Positions 25,601 through 34,144 of a DNA stretch of 39,077 nt are shown in pieces. Numbering within the stretch: position 1 is the stretch's first letter; every line of letters starts with the position of its first letter. The DNA lies in NCBI GenBank assembly GCA_026391755.1, contig JAPLDN010000344.1:1-39077 (forward strand), in the 5' to 3' direction. The position numbers and the translations under genes were made by a program. Under the pieces are notes generated by a model. The model worked only from the letters and a program-made list of their open reading frames with translations. It was not told where the DNA came from and searched no databases. The stretch is from Bacteroidota bacterium (GTDB lineage: Bacteria; Bacteroidota; Bacteroidia; Bacteroidales; FEN-979).

Positions 25601-26028
25601 CTAAGTCCGTTATCTGAAGAACTGTAGGAATCGGCCCCGAAAAGGTTCCATGCCGAGCCTGAAGACCAGTCGGTGGAATTATTCGAATTCAGGATATTAT
25701 CCTCATCCTCAGGATCGATGAAAACCGAATTCTCGCTTTGGGTGAGGCTGGTACTGCTGGTCACCGGCACATCGGGAGAATCCTGGGGAAGAAGTGAGGC
25801 CGCCTGTATAACAGAAGAACCGGGTTTAGCAGCTACCCAGGGAATGGGCTTCTGGGGTTTAACATAGCCCTGCCTTACCATTGTTTTCCAGTACCCGATA
25901 TTATCGGCATAAGGAACCACGATTCCTTTTCCTGCAGGAGTGATTTCAGGAAGGTTTGACAACCTCTGGGCATAAGAAAACAAGCTGAAAACAAATAGTA
26001 TACCAAGCAGGCCGCAGCGCTTCTTCAT
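22606..26028 (-). CDS. T9SS-secreted BNR-repeat surface protein
   Basis: 1140 residues from the ATG at 26028, chosen because it opens a signal peptide (KKRCGLLGILFVFSLFSYAQ); the frame is open to 26112 without merit. A six-bladed-type BNR region follows, with Asp-box motifs SSSDNGLSWGG, SNDRGITWND, SNDGGLHWTS, SADEGITWSV and SYDGGNSFTD. Then come two immunoglobulin-like/CARDB-like modules (for example DPGGNNNGRFDPGETVDLIV), a jelly-roll-like segment and a type A T9SS sorting domain (VKIYPNPARDNVTLDIF ... IVNIHRKVGIISLKLVISR). No FRIP motif of true sialidases is seen, so sialidase activity should not be assumed. It is the first gene of a coupled unit with a membrane protein and a TonB receptor; it may bind or process the ligand. 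Confidence 0.88.
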   Translation of the reverse strand: MKKRCGLLGILFVFSLFSYAQRLSNLPEITPAGKGIVVPYADNIGYWKTMVRQGYVKPQKPIPWVAAKPGSSVIQAASLLPQDSPDVPVTSSTSLTQSENSVFIDPEDEDNILNSNNSTDWSSGSAWNLFGADSYSSSDNGLSWGGRYFGAGKPNNGDPATAISRDGRWYVGKINSTMGQSVAFSNDRGITWNDVQVAAGPANVYGLLDKNHLWIDNSLSSAFQGNLYAAWTNFVTASPDTGQIQVSRSNDGGLHWTSPIAVSHNVNALKLNHGVNIATGPAGEAYMAWSIYDTWPGDENAIGFVRSFDGGGIWQPSMRIIQNIKGIRSSMTSKAMRVNSFPSMAVDLSNGPNRGTLYVVWANVGTPGINTGSDINVYLIKSADEGITWSVPVKVNQDAAGLGKQHFFPWITVDAVTGGICVIYYDDRNVSPAEAETWVSWSYDGGNSFTDFRVSDVSFTPSPIPGLTFNYFGDYIGIQSLNMKVYPVWTDNRLPGGQTMTWTSPFDLGPAPGQPWVMYYSNELSEISTGNQALLKFGDSLHLSLGVKNIGDQTSNNLTVKVTSPSPYIIMTDSLEPYSTITAGGTETVPSGFAFKVNDTIPYNQKIRFNISVSNSDTSWNSHFVVFAHAPGLEIVNITILDPGGNNNGRFDPGETVDLIVTLTNAGDYPCPGTYARLLTSSPYLTVLNDSVFADTIHPSQTVNLHYTVTVSNSAPTSAGAILDVSAQSGKYIRHKDFYRIIGAVAEDWETNTFTKFPWHFAGNASWDITNINPYEGLYTAISKHISDEQSCQMFVTYTSSADDSISFWYKTSTELDYDFLLFYIDNTLQSQWSGETPWSRASFPVSAGAHTYKWIYQKDLAESSGSDQVWVDYIVFPVPILPYISIGPDETICAGSNYTLQATVMLYDSLRWSTSGDGTFNDPKITGPVYTPGSQDIIIGSASLSLTAFSEYGRNVKSKKLTIAGLPLAEISVLPKDTVCHWQTITLRADTTNVHSYLWTPGNLTASTVIIDTAIAGGIGTRLFRLKTMNIAGCYKTDSVWLTFKNCLGTGEEKSGFSVKIYPNPARDNVTLDIFAPLKETIGITAEDLQQKQVYKENNIMVSGRIIKTINFASLSSGIYIVNIHRKVGIISLKLVISR

Positions 26029-26049
26029 TGTATTTAATCTCAATAAGTA

Positions 26050-26057
26050 CAAATGTA
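26050..26057 (-). promoter_or_regulatory. -7 box of the BNR-TonB operon (TACATTTG)
   Basis: TAnnTTTG on the minus strand, 21 nt before the ATG at 26028. It lies 25 bp from the divergent box of the CNNM gene. No clear -33 element. Confidence 0.55.
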
Positions 26058-26082
26058 CGGAATAATTCAAGGGAAAGATTCG

Positions 26083-26090
26083 TAACTTTG
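26083..26090 (+). promoter_or_regulatory. -7 box of the CNNM/CorC-type gene (TAACTTTG)
   Basis: TAnnTTTG on the plus strand, 28 nt before the ATG at 26119. The leader between them contains a CAGTCAC-type repeat pair. Confidence 0.55.
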
Positions 26091-26092
26091 GG

Positions 26093-26106
26093 GAGTCACC
26101 AGTCAC
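26093..26106. repeat. CAGTCAC-type heptamer pair in the CNNM leader
   Basis: Two tandem copies of the unit AGTCACC/AGTCACA, identical in type to the arrays at 12251 and 14287, located between a putative -7 box and the start codon, as at the flippase gene. Confidence 0.6.
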
Positions 26107-26118
26107 AAACAAAACACT

Positions 26119-27408
26119 ATGGTAATTGAAATCATAATATTATTCTTTCTTTTCCTGGTTAACGGCCTTTTTGTGATGACCGAGATAGCATTGGTTTCAT
26201 CGCGCAAGACAAGGCTTGAGCTTGATGCACAGTCGGGCGACAAAGGAGCGCTTATAGCGCTGGAGCATGTAAGCAAGCCTGCCCGGATCCTTTCCACTTT
26301 CCAGATTGCCATCACACTTATAGGCATCCTGACCGGTGTTTTCAGCGGGGCTGAGATATCCAGGGGATTTGCTGCATTGCTTGTTTCTGCAGGCGTTTCC
26401 CAATCCTTTGCCGGAACCCTGGCCCTGACGATCGTGGTGATCGTGGTGACCCTGGTATCCATGCTGATAGGCGAACTTGTCCCAAAACGGATTGGGCTAA
26501 TAAATCCGGAGGGGATATCCAAAGTGATGATACGGCCGATAGTCGCTATTTCCTACATCCTGAAGCCGGTTACCTGGCTACTCACGAAGCTGAGCGACCT
26601 CATCATCGGTTTTCTCGGGATAAAGACATCCGCAGACTCAAAAGTAACTGAAGAGGAGATCAAGGCGATGGTCCAGGAAGGAACAGATGACGGTGAAGTG
26701 CAGGAGATAGAGCAGGATATCGTGGAGAGGGTCTTTCACCTGGGCGACCAGAAGATAGGTTCACTAATGACCCATTATTCGGATATTACCTGGCTGGATG
26801 TTAACGAAAGCCTTGAAGTGAACTGGAAAAAGATGAGGGAAGAGGTACATTCGGTATACCCGGTTTGCCATGACGACCTGGATAATGTTCTGGGTGTAGT
26901 CTATATCAAGGACCTGTTTTTACATTCCCGGCCGGATGCAGAGCTGAACCTGAAGGATTACATCAAACCCGCCCAGCTTGTGCTGGAAACCCTTACTGCA
27001 TATGAGTCGCTGGAATTATTCAAGGAACATAAGATCCATTATGGCCTTGTCGTTGATGAATACGGTTCTATTGTGGGGATGGTGACTCTGAATGATATTC
27101 TTGAGGCCATCGTAGGGGATTTTAACGAGCCTGACCCAGATGAGCCCCAGATCAACCAGAGGGACGACGGGAGCTGGCTTGCCGACGGGCAGATGTCGTT
27201 CTATGAATTTGCTTACGAGTTCAACCTCCAGGGCTTCGATAAAACCAGGGTAAAATTCAACACCCTTGCAGGACTTGCCATAAGCATCCTCAGGCATATC
27301 CCGAAGCCCGGAGAAAAATTCTGCTTCATGGGATTTGAGTTTGAGATTGTCGATCTCGACGGTAACCGCATCGACAAGCTGATCATAAAAAAAGTGGCAG
27401 AATGTTGA
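26119..27408 (+). CDS. CNNM/CorC (HlyC-type) family transporter with CBS domains
   Basis: 429 residues. An N-terminal CNNM/DUF21 membrane domain (about 1-190; NGLFVMTEIALVSSRKTRLE and VSMLIGELVPKRIGLINPE) precedes a CBS pair (about 205-330; VYIKDLF, HYGLVVDEYGSIVGMVTLND) and a C-terminal CorC/HlyC domain (about 345-429; LADGQMSFYEFAYEFNL). Such proteins take part in Mg2+/Co2+ efflux or resistance; the older label hemolysin is historical. It is divergent from the BNR operon and convergent with the C25 protease operon, whose terminator lies within its last codons. Confidence 0.92.
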   Translation: MVIEIIILFFLFLVNGLFVMTEIALVSSRKTRLELDAQSGDKGALIALEHVSKPARILSTFQIAITLIGILTGVFSGAEISRGFAALLVSAGVSQSFAGTLALTIVVIVVTLVSMLIGELVPKRIGLINPEGISKVMIRPIVAISYILKPVTWLLTKLSDLIIGFLGIKTSADSKVTEEEIKAMVQEGTDDGEVQEIEQDIVERVFHLGDQKIGSLMTHYSDITWLDVNESLEVNWKKMREEVHSVYPVCHDDLDNVLGVVYIKDLFLHSRPDAELNLKDYIKPAQLVLETLTAYESLELFKEHKIHYGLVVDEYGSIVGMVTLNDILEAIVGDFNEPDPDEPQINQRDDGSWLADGQMSFYEFAYEFNLQGFDKTRVKFNTLAGLAISILRHIPKPGEKFCFMGFEFEIVDLDGNRIDKLIIKKVAEC

Positions 27409-27418
27409 TCCCTGCCAC
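27387..27418 (-). terminator. Terminator of the C25 protease operon inside the convergent gene
   Basis: GTGGCAG (27394-27400) and CTGCCAC (27412-27418) form a 7-bp stem with an 11-nt loop. On the minus strand it is followed by seven Ts (27393-27387). It lies 24 nt after the protease stop and within the last codons and stop of the CNNM gene. Confidence 0.75.
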
Positions 27419-27441
27419 CTTCATTTCAATTATATGGATTT

Positions 27442-30400
27442 TTATTTCTCGATGACCAGCTTCCGGATAAAGGAACCTGCCTCGCTTTGTATCCTGATAT
27501 AGTAGATTCCGTCAGGGTTCCCAGTCAAGTCAATGAGCTTGCTGAATTTTCCGCTGACCAGCAGGTCTTTCTCTGAAAACACCGTTGATCCCAATGAATT
27601 GAACACATTGATTTCGACCGGAACAGCCGAATGAGAGTTGAATTCTATAGTGAATTTACCGCTGGCCGGGTTAGGGTATACCTCGAAGCCAGGTCCGTTT
27701 ATCTCACCGATACCGGCTGAGGCATAAAGGACAACCGTCTTTTCCATAGAAGCAGGTGCGTCGCCGCAGTCATTCCTGGCCTTCACGCTGATCTTCACGT
27801 TGCCCTTGTATTTGTTAGCCCATGTTGCAGTCCCTGTAAGAGCTCCGGTGATAGTGCCGGCGTCAGAAGGATCAATAATCCAGTCATACCCTGTGGCATT
27901 TGCAGCAGCCAGTGTTGTGAATTCAGTGGAAGAAACCCTGTTGGTATTCACGCTGTCGGGACCGCTTGGTTTTACAGCCGAAGCAGGAACTGCCACAATA
28001 ACAACTTCCGTGTTTTTAGTATCAGAACAACCATTTGTTGACTGGATGTTCAGTGTTACCGGATAAGTACCCGCTGCCAGGTAAGTATGGACAGGGTTCT
28101 GAAGATTTGAAGTATTGCTGCTTCCTGATGAAGGATCTCCAAAATTCCATGACCATGAGGTTATTATTGTGCCAGGATAAGTTGAGAGGTCGGTGAATGA
28201 AGTTGCTGAACCTTCGCAGCTGGCATCGTTTGCAAAGGCGGCAACAGGTTTCACATCCACATGTATGTATGCCGGTTTGATTTTAGTACTGGGGTTCATG
28301 CCCGCTTTTGAAACAGTGAGGGACACATCGTAGTCGCCAGGAGCAGAATAAATTATCGAGGAAGGATTTTTAAGGTTTGATGTACCTGGCGTTGCGCCCT
28401 GGAAAGTCCACTCCCAGCCACTCGGTGAGCCGGTTGAGAAGTCGGTAAAATCAACCGGTGAACCTGTACAGACAGAGGTATTGTTTGTAATGAAATCAGC
28501 GGCCAGGATTTGTTGAGCTACTGTGATAAATGAGGTATGGCGTTTAAAATCCTGTTTTGTTGCAACCACCATGATCTTTGTCCCGACCGGAAGGGCGGGG
28601 ATTGTTAAAGTGACAGGTCCTGATGCGCTTCCGAGTGCCGTTGTGATGATCTCATTGTTCATTGTGAGGGCGATGAAAGAGCTGTCGTTTGCAATGATTT
28701 CAACCGTTGTTGCCCCGACGTCAACCGTAGCAGGATGGTTTACCGTGAGTTCCATAGGAACCTCATCGGCGAGCTGCAAAAAAGCATCTCCGTGCATATG
28801 GAACAAGCGGAAGGTGATTTGCTTGTCGTCCGAATTGTATGGCCAGCCCGATTGTTGAAGGAAGTACTTGCCACCTGCATTTCCAAAAGCAGGAAGCATA
28901 CCCCGGGAAACAGGAGGAGTCCCATAATCGGGCATGAACTGGGGCCACAGATTGTCAAAGACTCCCCAGAGATAGGTGTCATTCACAAACGATAAGGAAG
29001 TCTCGGTTGGGCAGATCAGTCCAAGGGCGCCGGCATCATGACCGTTCTTTGTAAGGCCTTGGAATACTTCTGAAAAGCATTGGGAAGGGCAGCCCTGAGG
29101 ATTATGGAATGCACCTGTCTCGCAATTGATCGAGAATACAAAAGGAAGAAGTGTATTTGTCAGCTCGTTGATACTAGAGTCACTGTAGGAAGGTTCACCC
29201 CAACGGGTATAGTTCCCATGATCCCGGTGAAGAAGGACGAATGCACCTTCGTTTATCGCGTTATTGATCTTTGTGGCTGTTCCGTCAGTAAAGCCTCCAA
29301 GGTCCCCGGGGTTATCCGGGATATAATTCAATCCCGATGGACCGAAATAGGATATGACTGTGCTTGTATTCGGAGCGGTTGACCATGGGCCGGTATTATA
29401 ATTATTTGCAGGAGTATACAGGGCATTGATCCTTTGAACATGTTTCCCGAGCTTATTCTTCCAGAACCCTCCAACAAGTTCTGAACAGAGCTGAAACCAG
29501 CGGTCATCCTCCCATCCGAGGGCTGATATTGGGTGCATATAATAGCCGGTATCGGAAGGACGGTTTCTCTCAAAGTTCATGATACGGCCAACCATAATTC
29601 GTAATTCCGCTGAGTCATTAGCGCATATCCTCGAAAAAACAACATCGGGTAAATCATCACCGGTAACATCGGCATAGTAGTTATCCGAAGCATAATCGGG
29701 GTATCCATAGGGATGAAAATAAAGATGGGAGATGATATTTTTACTGGCATCGGTACCATAGTCACCAAGCAGAAGACATGCGACAGGTTTGATGGTCCAG
29801 TTTGCATACGCATCGGAAATAAATGCTTTTATTGCCGTTTCGGTATTACCGCCAACCTGGGTGAGTGAGAAAACCTTTGTAAGAATACCTTGCTGGTTAC
29901 GCCAGTTTTTAAGGGTGTCGGCCCAGCGGAGGAAATCAGGCCCGTCGGGGCTGATGATTATATATTCACATTCATTGCTGGCAGCAGATTTAGAAGTTCT
30001 TATCTGCTGCATTTTTTCGGGATAATTCACCGAAGGGAGAGAAGAAAAATTCAGGATATTATCGGCCATGATAGGATCCCAGTAAGGACTGCGGAATGCA
30101 TCATTCCCGTAAGCATGGCTTCCTCCCTCGAAAGTGAGGTTTATCCTGATGTTCTTGTACACCTTCAATTCCTTTGTTACCGGGTTATACTGGAAAGGTG
30201 TAATACCCAGAATGATCACATCGGTACCGCGGATCTGTTCCACCCTGGATATCTGTACCGGGTTTGCAGGATAGAACGCATTGGTAGCATAGGTTACCTG
30301 GTCTTTCCTGTAAACGATGTCTTTCTGAGTATCCAAAGGTGTTTGAGGGGCCCATGCAAGGTCAATTCCCTGAAAGGTTTCCACTTCAAAGTCAAGGATG

Positions 30401-30705
30401 TTTAAATGGGGAGTTGAGCCCTGGGGAATTGCAATATAACGGCCTGTACCCGGAAGGTCGGGTTTGCCTGCATCGTTGGAAAGAAACACCCCCGGAAGGT
30501 TGACTTTTTTTACAGGTTGCCCTTCGATTATAACAGGCTCAATGGAAAAATTATGGATGGAATATACAACCTGCACCATATCTGCTTTTGTCATGGTGAG
30601 GTTAAAACCCTGCCTGCTCCAGCTGTTGCTGAAACTAAAATTCTCTGCGTTCAGCGAAAGCGTAATACTTAAGAAGGTGGTAAGCAGGAATAAAGATCTT
30701 GTCAT
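27442..30705 (-). CDS. Gingipain-family (C25) protease with PKD domains and T9SS sorting domain
   Basis: 1087 residues. Signal peptide (SLFLLTTFLSITLSLNA), an N-terminal prodomain (about 25-235), and a peptidase C25 domain (about 245-640) with the catalytic His496 (LLHRDHGNY) and Cys528 (FSINCETGAF), 32 residues apart, close to the 33 between the dyad of RgpB. Then come two PKD domains (about 742-828 and 830-913; WEWTFQGATPGTS, WSWNFGDPSSGSS), a further Ig-like segment and a type A T9SS sorting domain from about 1010 (FEVYPNPASGKFTIEF ... SFIRKLVIEK). It should be exported to the cell surface or medium as a cysteine endopeptidase; specificity cannot be read. It lies 66 nt after the second C25 gene, probably co-transcribed, and ends at the terminator 27387-27418. 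Confidence 0.92.
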   Translation of the reverse strand: MTRSLFLLTTFLSITLSLNAENFSFSNSWSRQGFNLTMTKADMVQVVYSIHNFSIEPVIIEGQPVKKVNLPGVFLSNDAGKPDLPGTGRYIAIPQGSTPHLNILDFEVETFQGIDLAWAPQTPLDTQKDIVYRKDQVTYATNAFYPANPVQISRVEQIRGTDVIILGITPFQYNPVTKELKVYKNIRINLTFEGGSHAYGNDAFRSPYWDPIMADNILNFSSLPSVNYPEKMQQIRTSKSAASNECEYIIISPDGPDFLRWADTLKNWRNQQGILTKVFSLTQVGGNTETAIKAFISDAYANWTIKPVACLLLGDYGTDASKNIISHLYFHPYGYPDYASDNYYADVTGDDLPDVVFSRICANDSAELRIMVGRIMNFERNRPSDTGYYMHPISALGWEDDRWFQLCSELVGGFWKNKLGKHVQRINALYTPANNYNTGPWSTAPNTSTVISYFGPSGLNYIPDNPGDLGGFTDGTATKINNAINEGAFVLLHRDHGNYTRWGEPSYSDSSINELTNTLLPFVFSINCETGAFHNPQGCPSQCFSEVFQGLTKNGHDAGALGLICPTETSLSFVNDTYLWGVFDNLWPQFMPDYGTPPVSRGMLPAFGNAGGKYFLQQSGWPYNSDDKQITFRLFHMHGDAFLQLADEVPMELTVNHPATVDVGATTVEIIANDSSFIALTMNNEIITTALGSASGPVTLTIPALPVGTKIMVVATKQDFKRHTSFITVAQQILAADFITNNTSVCTGSPVDFTDFSTGSPSGWEWTFQGATPGTSNLKNPSSIIYSAPGDYDVSLTVSKAGMNPSTKIKPAYIHVDVKPVAAFANDASCEGSATSFTDLSTYPGTIITSWSWNFGDPSSGSSNTSNLQNPVHTYLAAGTYPVTLNIQSTNGCSDTKNTEVVIVAVPASAVKPSGPDSVNTNRVSSTEFTTLAAANATGYDWIIDPSDAGTITGALTGTATWANKYKGNVKISVKARNDCGDAPASMEKTVVLYASAGIGEINGPGFEVYPNPASGKFTIEFNSHSAVPVEINVFNSLGSTVFSEKDLLVSGKFSKLIDLTGNPDGIYYIRIQSEAGSFIRKLVIEK

Positions 30706-30771
30706 ACAGAGGAATGCATGATAAGTTAATATACGATATCGTGAAACACTCTTATAAATGGCGATCCGGGA

Positions 30772-32889
30772 TTATCTGACAATGAGTTTTGTTCTTGCTT
30801 TCAGGTTTGCACCCTCTATTTCGATAGTATAAACCCCCGTAGGGATCTGGGGCAGGTTCAAAGTAAGGGGCTCCGGTTCCGAAAGGCTCATTTTCTCCCA
30901 TGTTTTAACGATCTGCCCATAAGTATTGATCAAACGGATACTGACGCTGGAACCTAAAGCAGTTCCGGCTTTCAGGGTTACCTTTCCTGAACATGGATTC
31001 GGGTAAGCAGTTAAATTTACAATGTTCTGTTTATCCTGAATTCCAACAGTAATATTCTCGGTAAAGACCCAGAGTGAGGGGTCGCCAAGTAAATTGCAGT
31101 CATAATGACACCAGCGCTGGGCTCCCGGCTCAAACTCACCGGGAAGAGTCACCCATGGGGCCGTTTTAATTTTCGACATAAGATGGGCTGTGCCAATTTC
31201 ATGGATCTGGTCTGAAACGGTATCGTTATAAATTGCACTTACAAATTCCCTGTTCAGGTGGGCCGATGGCCCTTCTGTAGTACCCTGGTCAAACCATCCG
31301 TACCTGGAATTAAAAATGCCACCTGCCAGAAAATTCTCAATCAGCACCATTTTCTCGGCAATACAGTCGTTGGCATCGAAAGCGCCACAGTCGCATCCAT
31401 GGGTATACATCAGGGTGTAATTATGGGTGACGCCGTTCAGAGCATAGAAATTTGCATTGGTGACATCACCCAGATTAAGCCTCATAACATAAACCTGGTT
31501 GGCGTGACCTGCATGGTAAATGAACGATGGCCCATTGTTTATCCTGCTGAAAAGATCGCTAATGGTCCAGGTATAACCAACAGGACCACCGGGGCTGATA
31601 AGGGTATCGAATAACCTGTCGATATTGTTGTAGGCTGATGGAATGCCATGGGTAAAATAGCCGTTGTCGTCATGGTTATCAACCAGGAGTTCCAGGTAAT
31701 CCTGCCCCATAGTCCAGCGTGGGGTGGACGAATCCATAAATTCAGCTGCCAGAAGAGGTCGGGCCTGCTCGTTGGGTTTCTGGTGGGTGCGGTACCATAT
31801 CGTTTTATGAATGATGTTAGCTTGCTCCTGGGCTGTCCCAAAAGGGAGTCTTCCAACAGAAACATCGGGCAGCAGGTCAGCAGAATCTGCAACTTCGCCA
31901 TAAATTCCATTGGCATTCGCATCGTAATTTCCGTCCATTCCCGAATAATACAGGTCGGCAGGAATATCAAAGCTGGTATAGCCTGATCCTGAAATCACAT
32001 GACAATAGAAACCACGATTCGGAACAATGTCAACATCACCACCAAGAAGAGCATATTCGATGCCTTTCTGCTGGTATTCCCGTTTGATAAGGTTACGGAT
32101 CTTATCCTGGTTATCAATTCCGCTGATTGTTGAGTAGATGTTTTCGACAGTATAGATTTGCGCACTGATCCCCAGTGAGTCGTACATATGTACGAGAGGT
32201 GCGAACCCGGATGTAAAATTGTCTCCAGTAATTATGAGTATCTGGTACCCGTTGGAAGCGCTTTTTTTCGCAGGATAATGCTCAATCAATTCAGTATTCT
32301 GGGAGAATTGCCTGATCCTGTTCCTGACTTTTTCCGATGGGGAAAGATTTTTCAGGGCTTCTGCGGATGAGGACGATGTTTCGGTGGATATGGTTATTGT
32401 GACATCTGAATAATATCCGGCTTTCTGAAGATAAGGATAATATATCAAAGGAGTAAAAGTGCAGAGCGCAAAGGCATAACCGTTAAGATATGAAGTAGTA
32501 AGATTTCCTGTTGCCGTAAGAGGGTAAGCGTTGGAAGAGCTATATGCAGCTTCGTTTTTAAGAAATTTCCCATTATCTCCTTTTGATATCGGGCTGATAT
32601 CCTGTTGGGGCTGGATAATATAGTTCCCGGGCAATTCAACAAAACCCGAGACCTGCATAAGGATTTTTACAGCTGATTCTCCGGGAGGGAGCATTAGCGA
32701 GATTGCCTGCCAGGGCAGCATAGGTTCACCCGGCTTACCCGACAACAAGGTATGGTCAAATGAAATCGTCTGGAAGTTTCCGTTGCTTTTTATATCAGGC
32801 TTCCCGAAATGGTAGGTTTTGATTACAGTGCCGGCATATAATGAAAGGCTCAGGAAGCAGGCCAGGGAAAAGATGATATGTTTTTTCAT
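30772..32889 (-). CDS. Gingipain-family (C25) protease, compact, with T9SS sorting domain
   Basis: 705 residues from the ATG at 32889, chosen for the signal peptide (KKHIIFSLACFLSLSLYAG); the frame is open to 33000 but runs through the -7 box at 32924-32931. A prodomain (about 20-205) precedes the C25 domain (about 213-600: ILIITGDNF, ALLGGDVDIVPNRGF, VSVGRLP), with catalytic His462 (YHAGHANQV) and Cys499 (YTHGCDCGAFD; Cys501 is the alternative). A T9SS sorting domain follows directly (LTAYPNPCSGKVTLKA ... KARTKLIVR) with no PKD modules. A second cysteine protease upstream on the same strand as the PKD-bearing one suggests a tandem duplication that has since diverged. Confidence 0.9.
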   Translation of the reverse strand: MKKHIIFSLACFLSLSLYAGTVIKTYHFGKPDIKSNGNFQTISFDHTLLSGKPGEPMLPWQAISLMLPPGESAVKILMQVSGFVELPGNYIIQPQQDISPISKGDNGKFLKNEAAYSSSNAYPLTATGNLTTSYLNGYAFALCTFTPLIYYPYLQKAGYYSDVTITISTETSSSSAEALKNLSPSEKVRNRIRQFSQNTELIEHYPAKKSASNGYQILIITGDNFTSGFAPLVHMYDSLGISAQIYTVENIYSTISGIDNQDKIRNLIKREYQQKGIEYALLGGDVDIVPNRGFYCHVISGSGYTSFDIPADLYYSGMDGNYDANANGIYGEVADSADLLPDVSVGRLPFGTAQEQANIIHKTIWYRTHQKPNEQARPLLAAEFMDSSTPRWTMGQDYLELLVDNHDDNGYFTHGIPSAYNNIDRLFDTLISPGGPVGYTWTISDLFSRINNGPSFIYHAGHANQVYVMRLNLGDVTNANFYALNGVTHNYTLMYTHGCDCGAFDANDCIAEKMVLIENFLAGGIFNSRYGWFDQGTTEGPSAHLNREFVSAIYNDTVSDQIHEIGTAHLMSKIKTAPWVTLPGEFEPGAQRWCHYDCNLLGDPSLWVFTENITVGIQDKQNIVNLTAYPNPCSGKVTLKAGTALGSSVSIRLINTYGQIVKTWEKMSLSEPEPLTLNLPQIPTGVYTIEIEGANLKARTKLIVR

Positions 32890-32923
32890 TTCAATAATAC
32901 AGTTTTGATTAGTTTTCAGACAA

Positions 32924-32931
32924 CAAAGGTA
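32924..32931 (-). promoter_or_regulatory. -7 box of the C25 protease operon (TACCTTTG)
   Basis: TAnnTTTG on the minus strand, 34 nt before the ATG at 32889. It supports that start over the upstream ATG at 33000. Confidence 0.55.
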
Positions 32932-33029
32932 CCTAAAAAGTTGCTTAATTGAACATATAATAAAAGGAGGCCGGCATGGATTGCTCCCGGGAAATGCCAT
33001 TCAAAGGTTTCGTCAGCGTGCTAGTGTTA

Positions 33030-34127
33030 TTACAACCTTGATAGCGCAAATGCATATGCTCCAAGGGAGACAGCGGCAGAAGTCCCAAGCCTTGAAATAC
33101 CGACCCCGATTTTCTTTTGAGGGTCGTACTGGACGGTAGTTTCAGAGAATGGGACCTGTATCCTGCCCGAGCCGGAGTATAGGAATTTCTTAAACTCTTC
33201 AGGTTCCTCGAGATTATATACTTCCACTTCAAGCCTGGGCAGGGGATGGCCGCTCATGGTAGCGAAAGGAAGGTTCATTTCCTCGACCAGTTTAGGCAGG
33301 AACAGGGGATAGGCCCCCGACAATCCCCCTCCGATAACCACAAGCCCGTCAACCAGGGTGATTGCGTTTGCAATGGTATCTGCTGCATCCGTGGCAAAGG
33401 ACCTGAACGCTTTGATCGCAGCTTCCTTATTGCCTGGCTTCTGCCCCAGTCCGATTGCACAAATTTCCTTGGGTTCCGGCACCGAACCTATATTCAAACC
33501 GGTAAGGCTGGCATATTCACGCTTCAACCCCCTGATACTGACACTTTCCTCTGCATCCCAGTTTTTATATGTGCGGTTGCGGGAGCGGTTGATCTCTCCC
33601 CCCGCTGAATTGTCCCCGAAAAGCAGGCTATTACGGCTTACAATCCCGCCTCCGAAACCTGTCCCGAAAGTAACCCCTAGCAGGTTCCTGTATACCTTAG
33701 GATTGCCTGCAGCACGCAACTTCGCATTGATTTGAGGCAGCAGTCCGAACATGGCTTCACCATAAGCAAACAGGTCCCCGTCGTTGAGAATGAATACCGG
33801 AATCCCGAACTGCTCCTGCAACATTGGACCGAGGGCAACACCACCCCTGAAAAACGGCAGGTTCTGGAGATCCCCTATGATCCCATTCTCATAATCGGCC
33901 GGACCGGGGAAAGCGAAACAAATTGCTGCGGCTTTATCATGGAGATCAGCCTGGACAAGCTGGAACCCCTTGATGATGGTTTTTAGTATTTCCTCGAGGG
34001 AATTGGCCTTGGACGGAAGGGTGATGGGTTCGACAATCTCTTTAACAAACTGGACTGCCGAAAACACCAGGTTGGTTCCCCCAGCATCGAGGGTCATTAC
34101 GATTCGCTTGTCGGTTTGGTAGTTCAT
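33030..34127 (-). CDS. ROK family sugar kinase
   Basis: 365 residues from the ATG at 34127 (MNYQTDKRIVMTLDAGGTNL). An alternative in-frame ATG at 34163 is supplied by the adjoining heptamer array and would add 12 residues encoded partly by it. ATP-binding phosphate-1 motif LDAGGTN (about residues 12-20), catalytic Asp in FILNDGDLFAYGEAM, and glycine-rich phosphate-2 VTFGTGFGGGIV. The ROK zinc motif CGxxGCxE is absent and the sugar-contacting ExGH is replaced by GGEINRS, so the substrate may differ from glucose. It would phosphorylate a hexose or hexosamine in the cytoplasm. It follows polA by 84 nt that are mostly repeat array. Confidence 0.82.
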   Translation of the reverse strand: MNYQTDKRIVMTLDAGGTNLVFSAVQFVKEIVEPITLPSKANSLEEILKTIIKGFQLVQADLHDKAAAICFAFPGPADYENGIIGDLQNLPFFRGGVALGPMLQEQFGIPVFILNDGDLFAYGEAMFGLLPQINAKLRAAGNPKVYRNLLGVTFGTGFGGGIVSRNSLLFGDNSAGGEINRSRNRTYKNWDAEESVSIRGLKREYASLTGLNIGSVPEPKEICAIGLGQKPGNKEAAIKAFRSFATDAADTIANAITLVDGLVVIGGGLSGAYPLFLPKLVEEMNLPFATMSGHPLPRLEVEVYNLEEPEEFKKFLYSGSGRIQVPFSETTVQYDPQKKIGVGISRLGTSAAVSLGAYAFALSRL

Positions 34128-34144
34128 ACGTTCTTTTTTTATCT

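Noticed and set aside
22606-26028. Sialidase assignment for the BNR protein
   Set aside because: Asp-boxes are present, but no FRIP motif or sialidase catalytic arginine context was seen.
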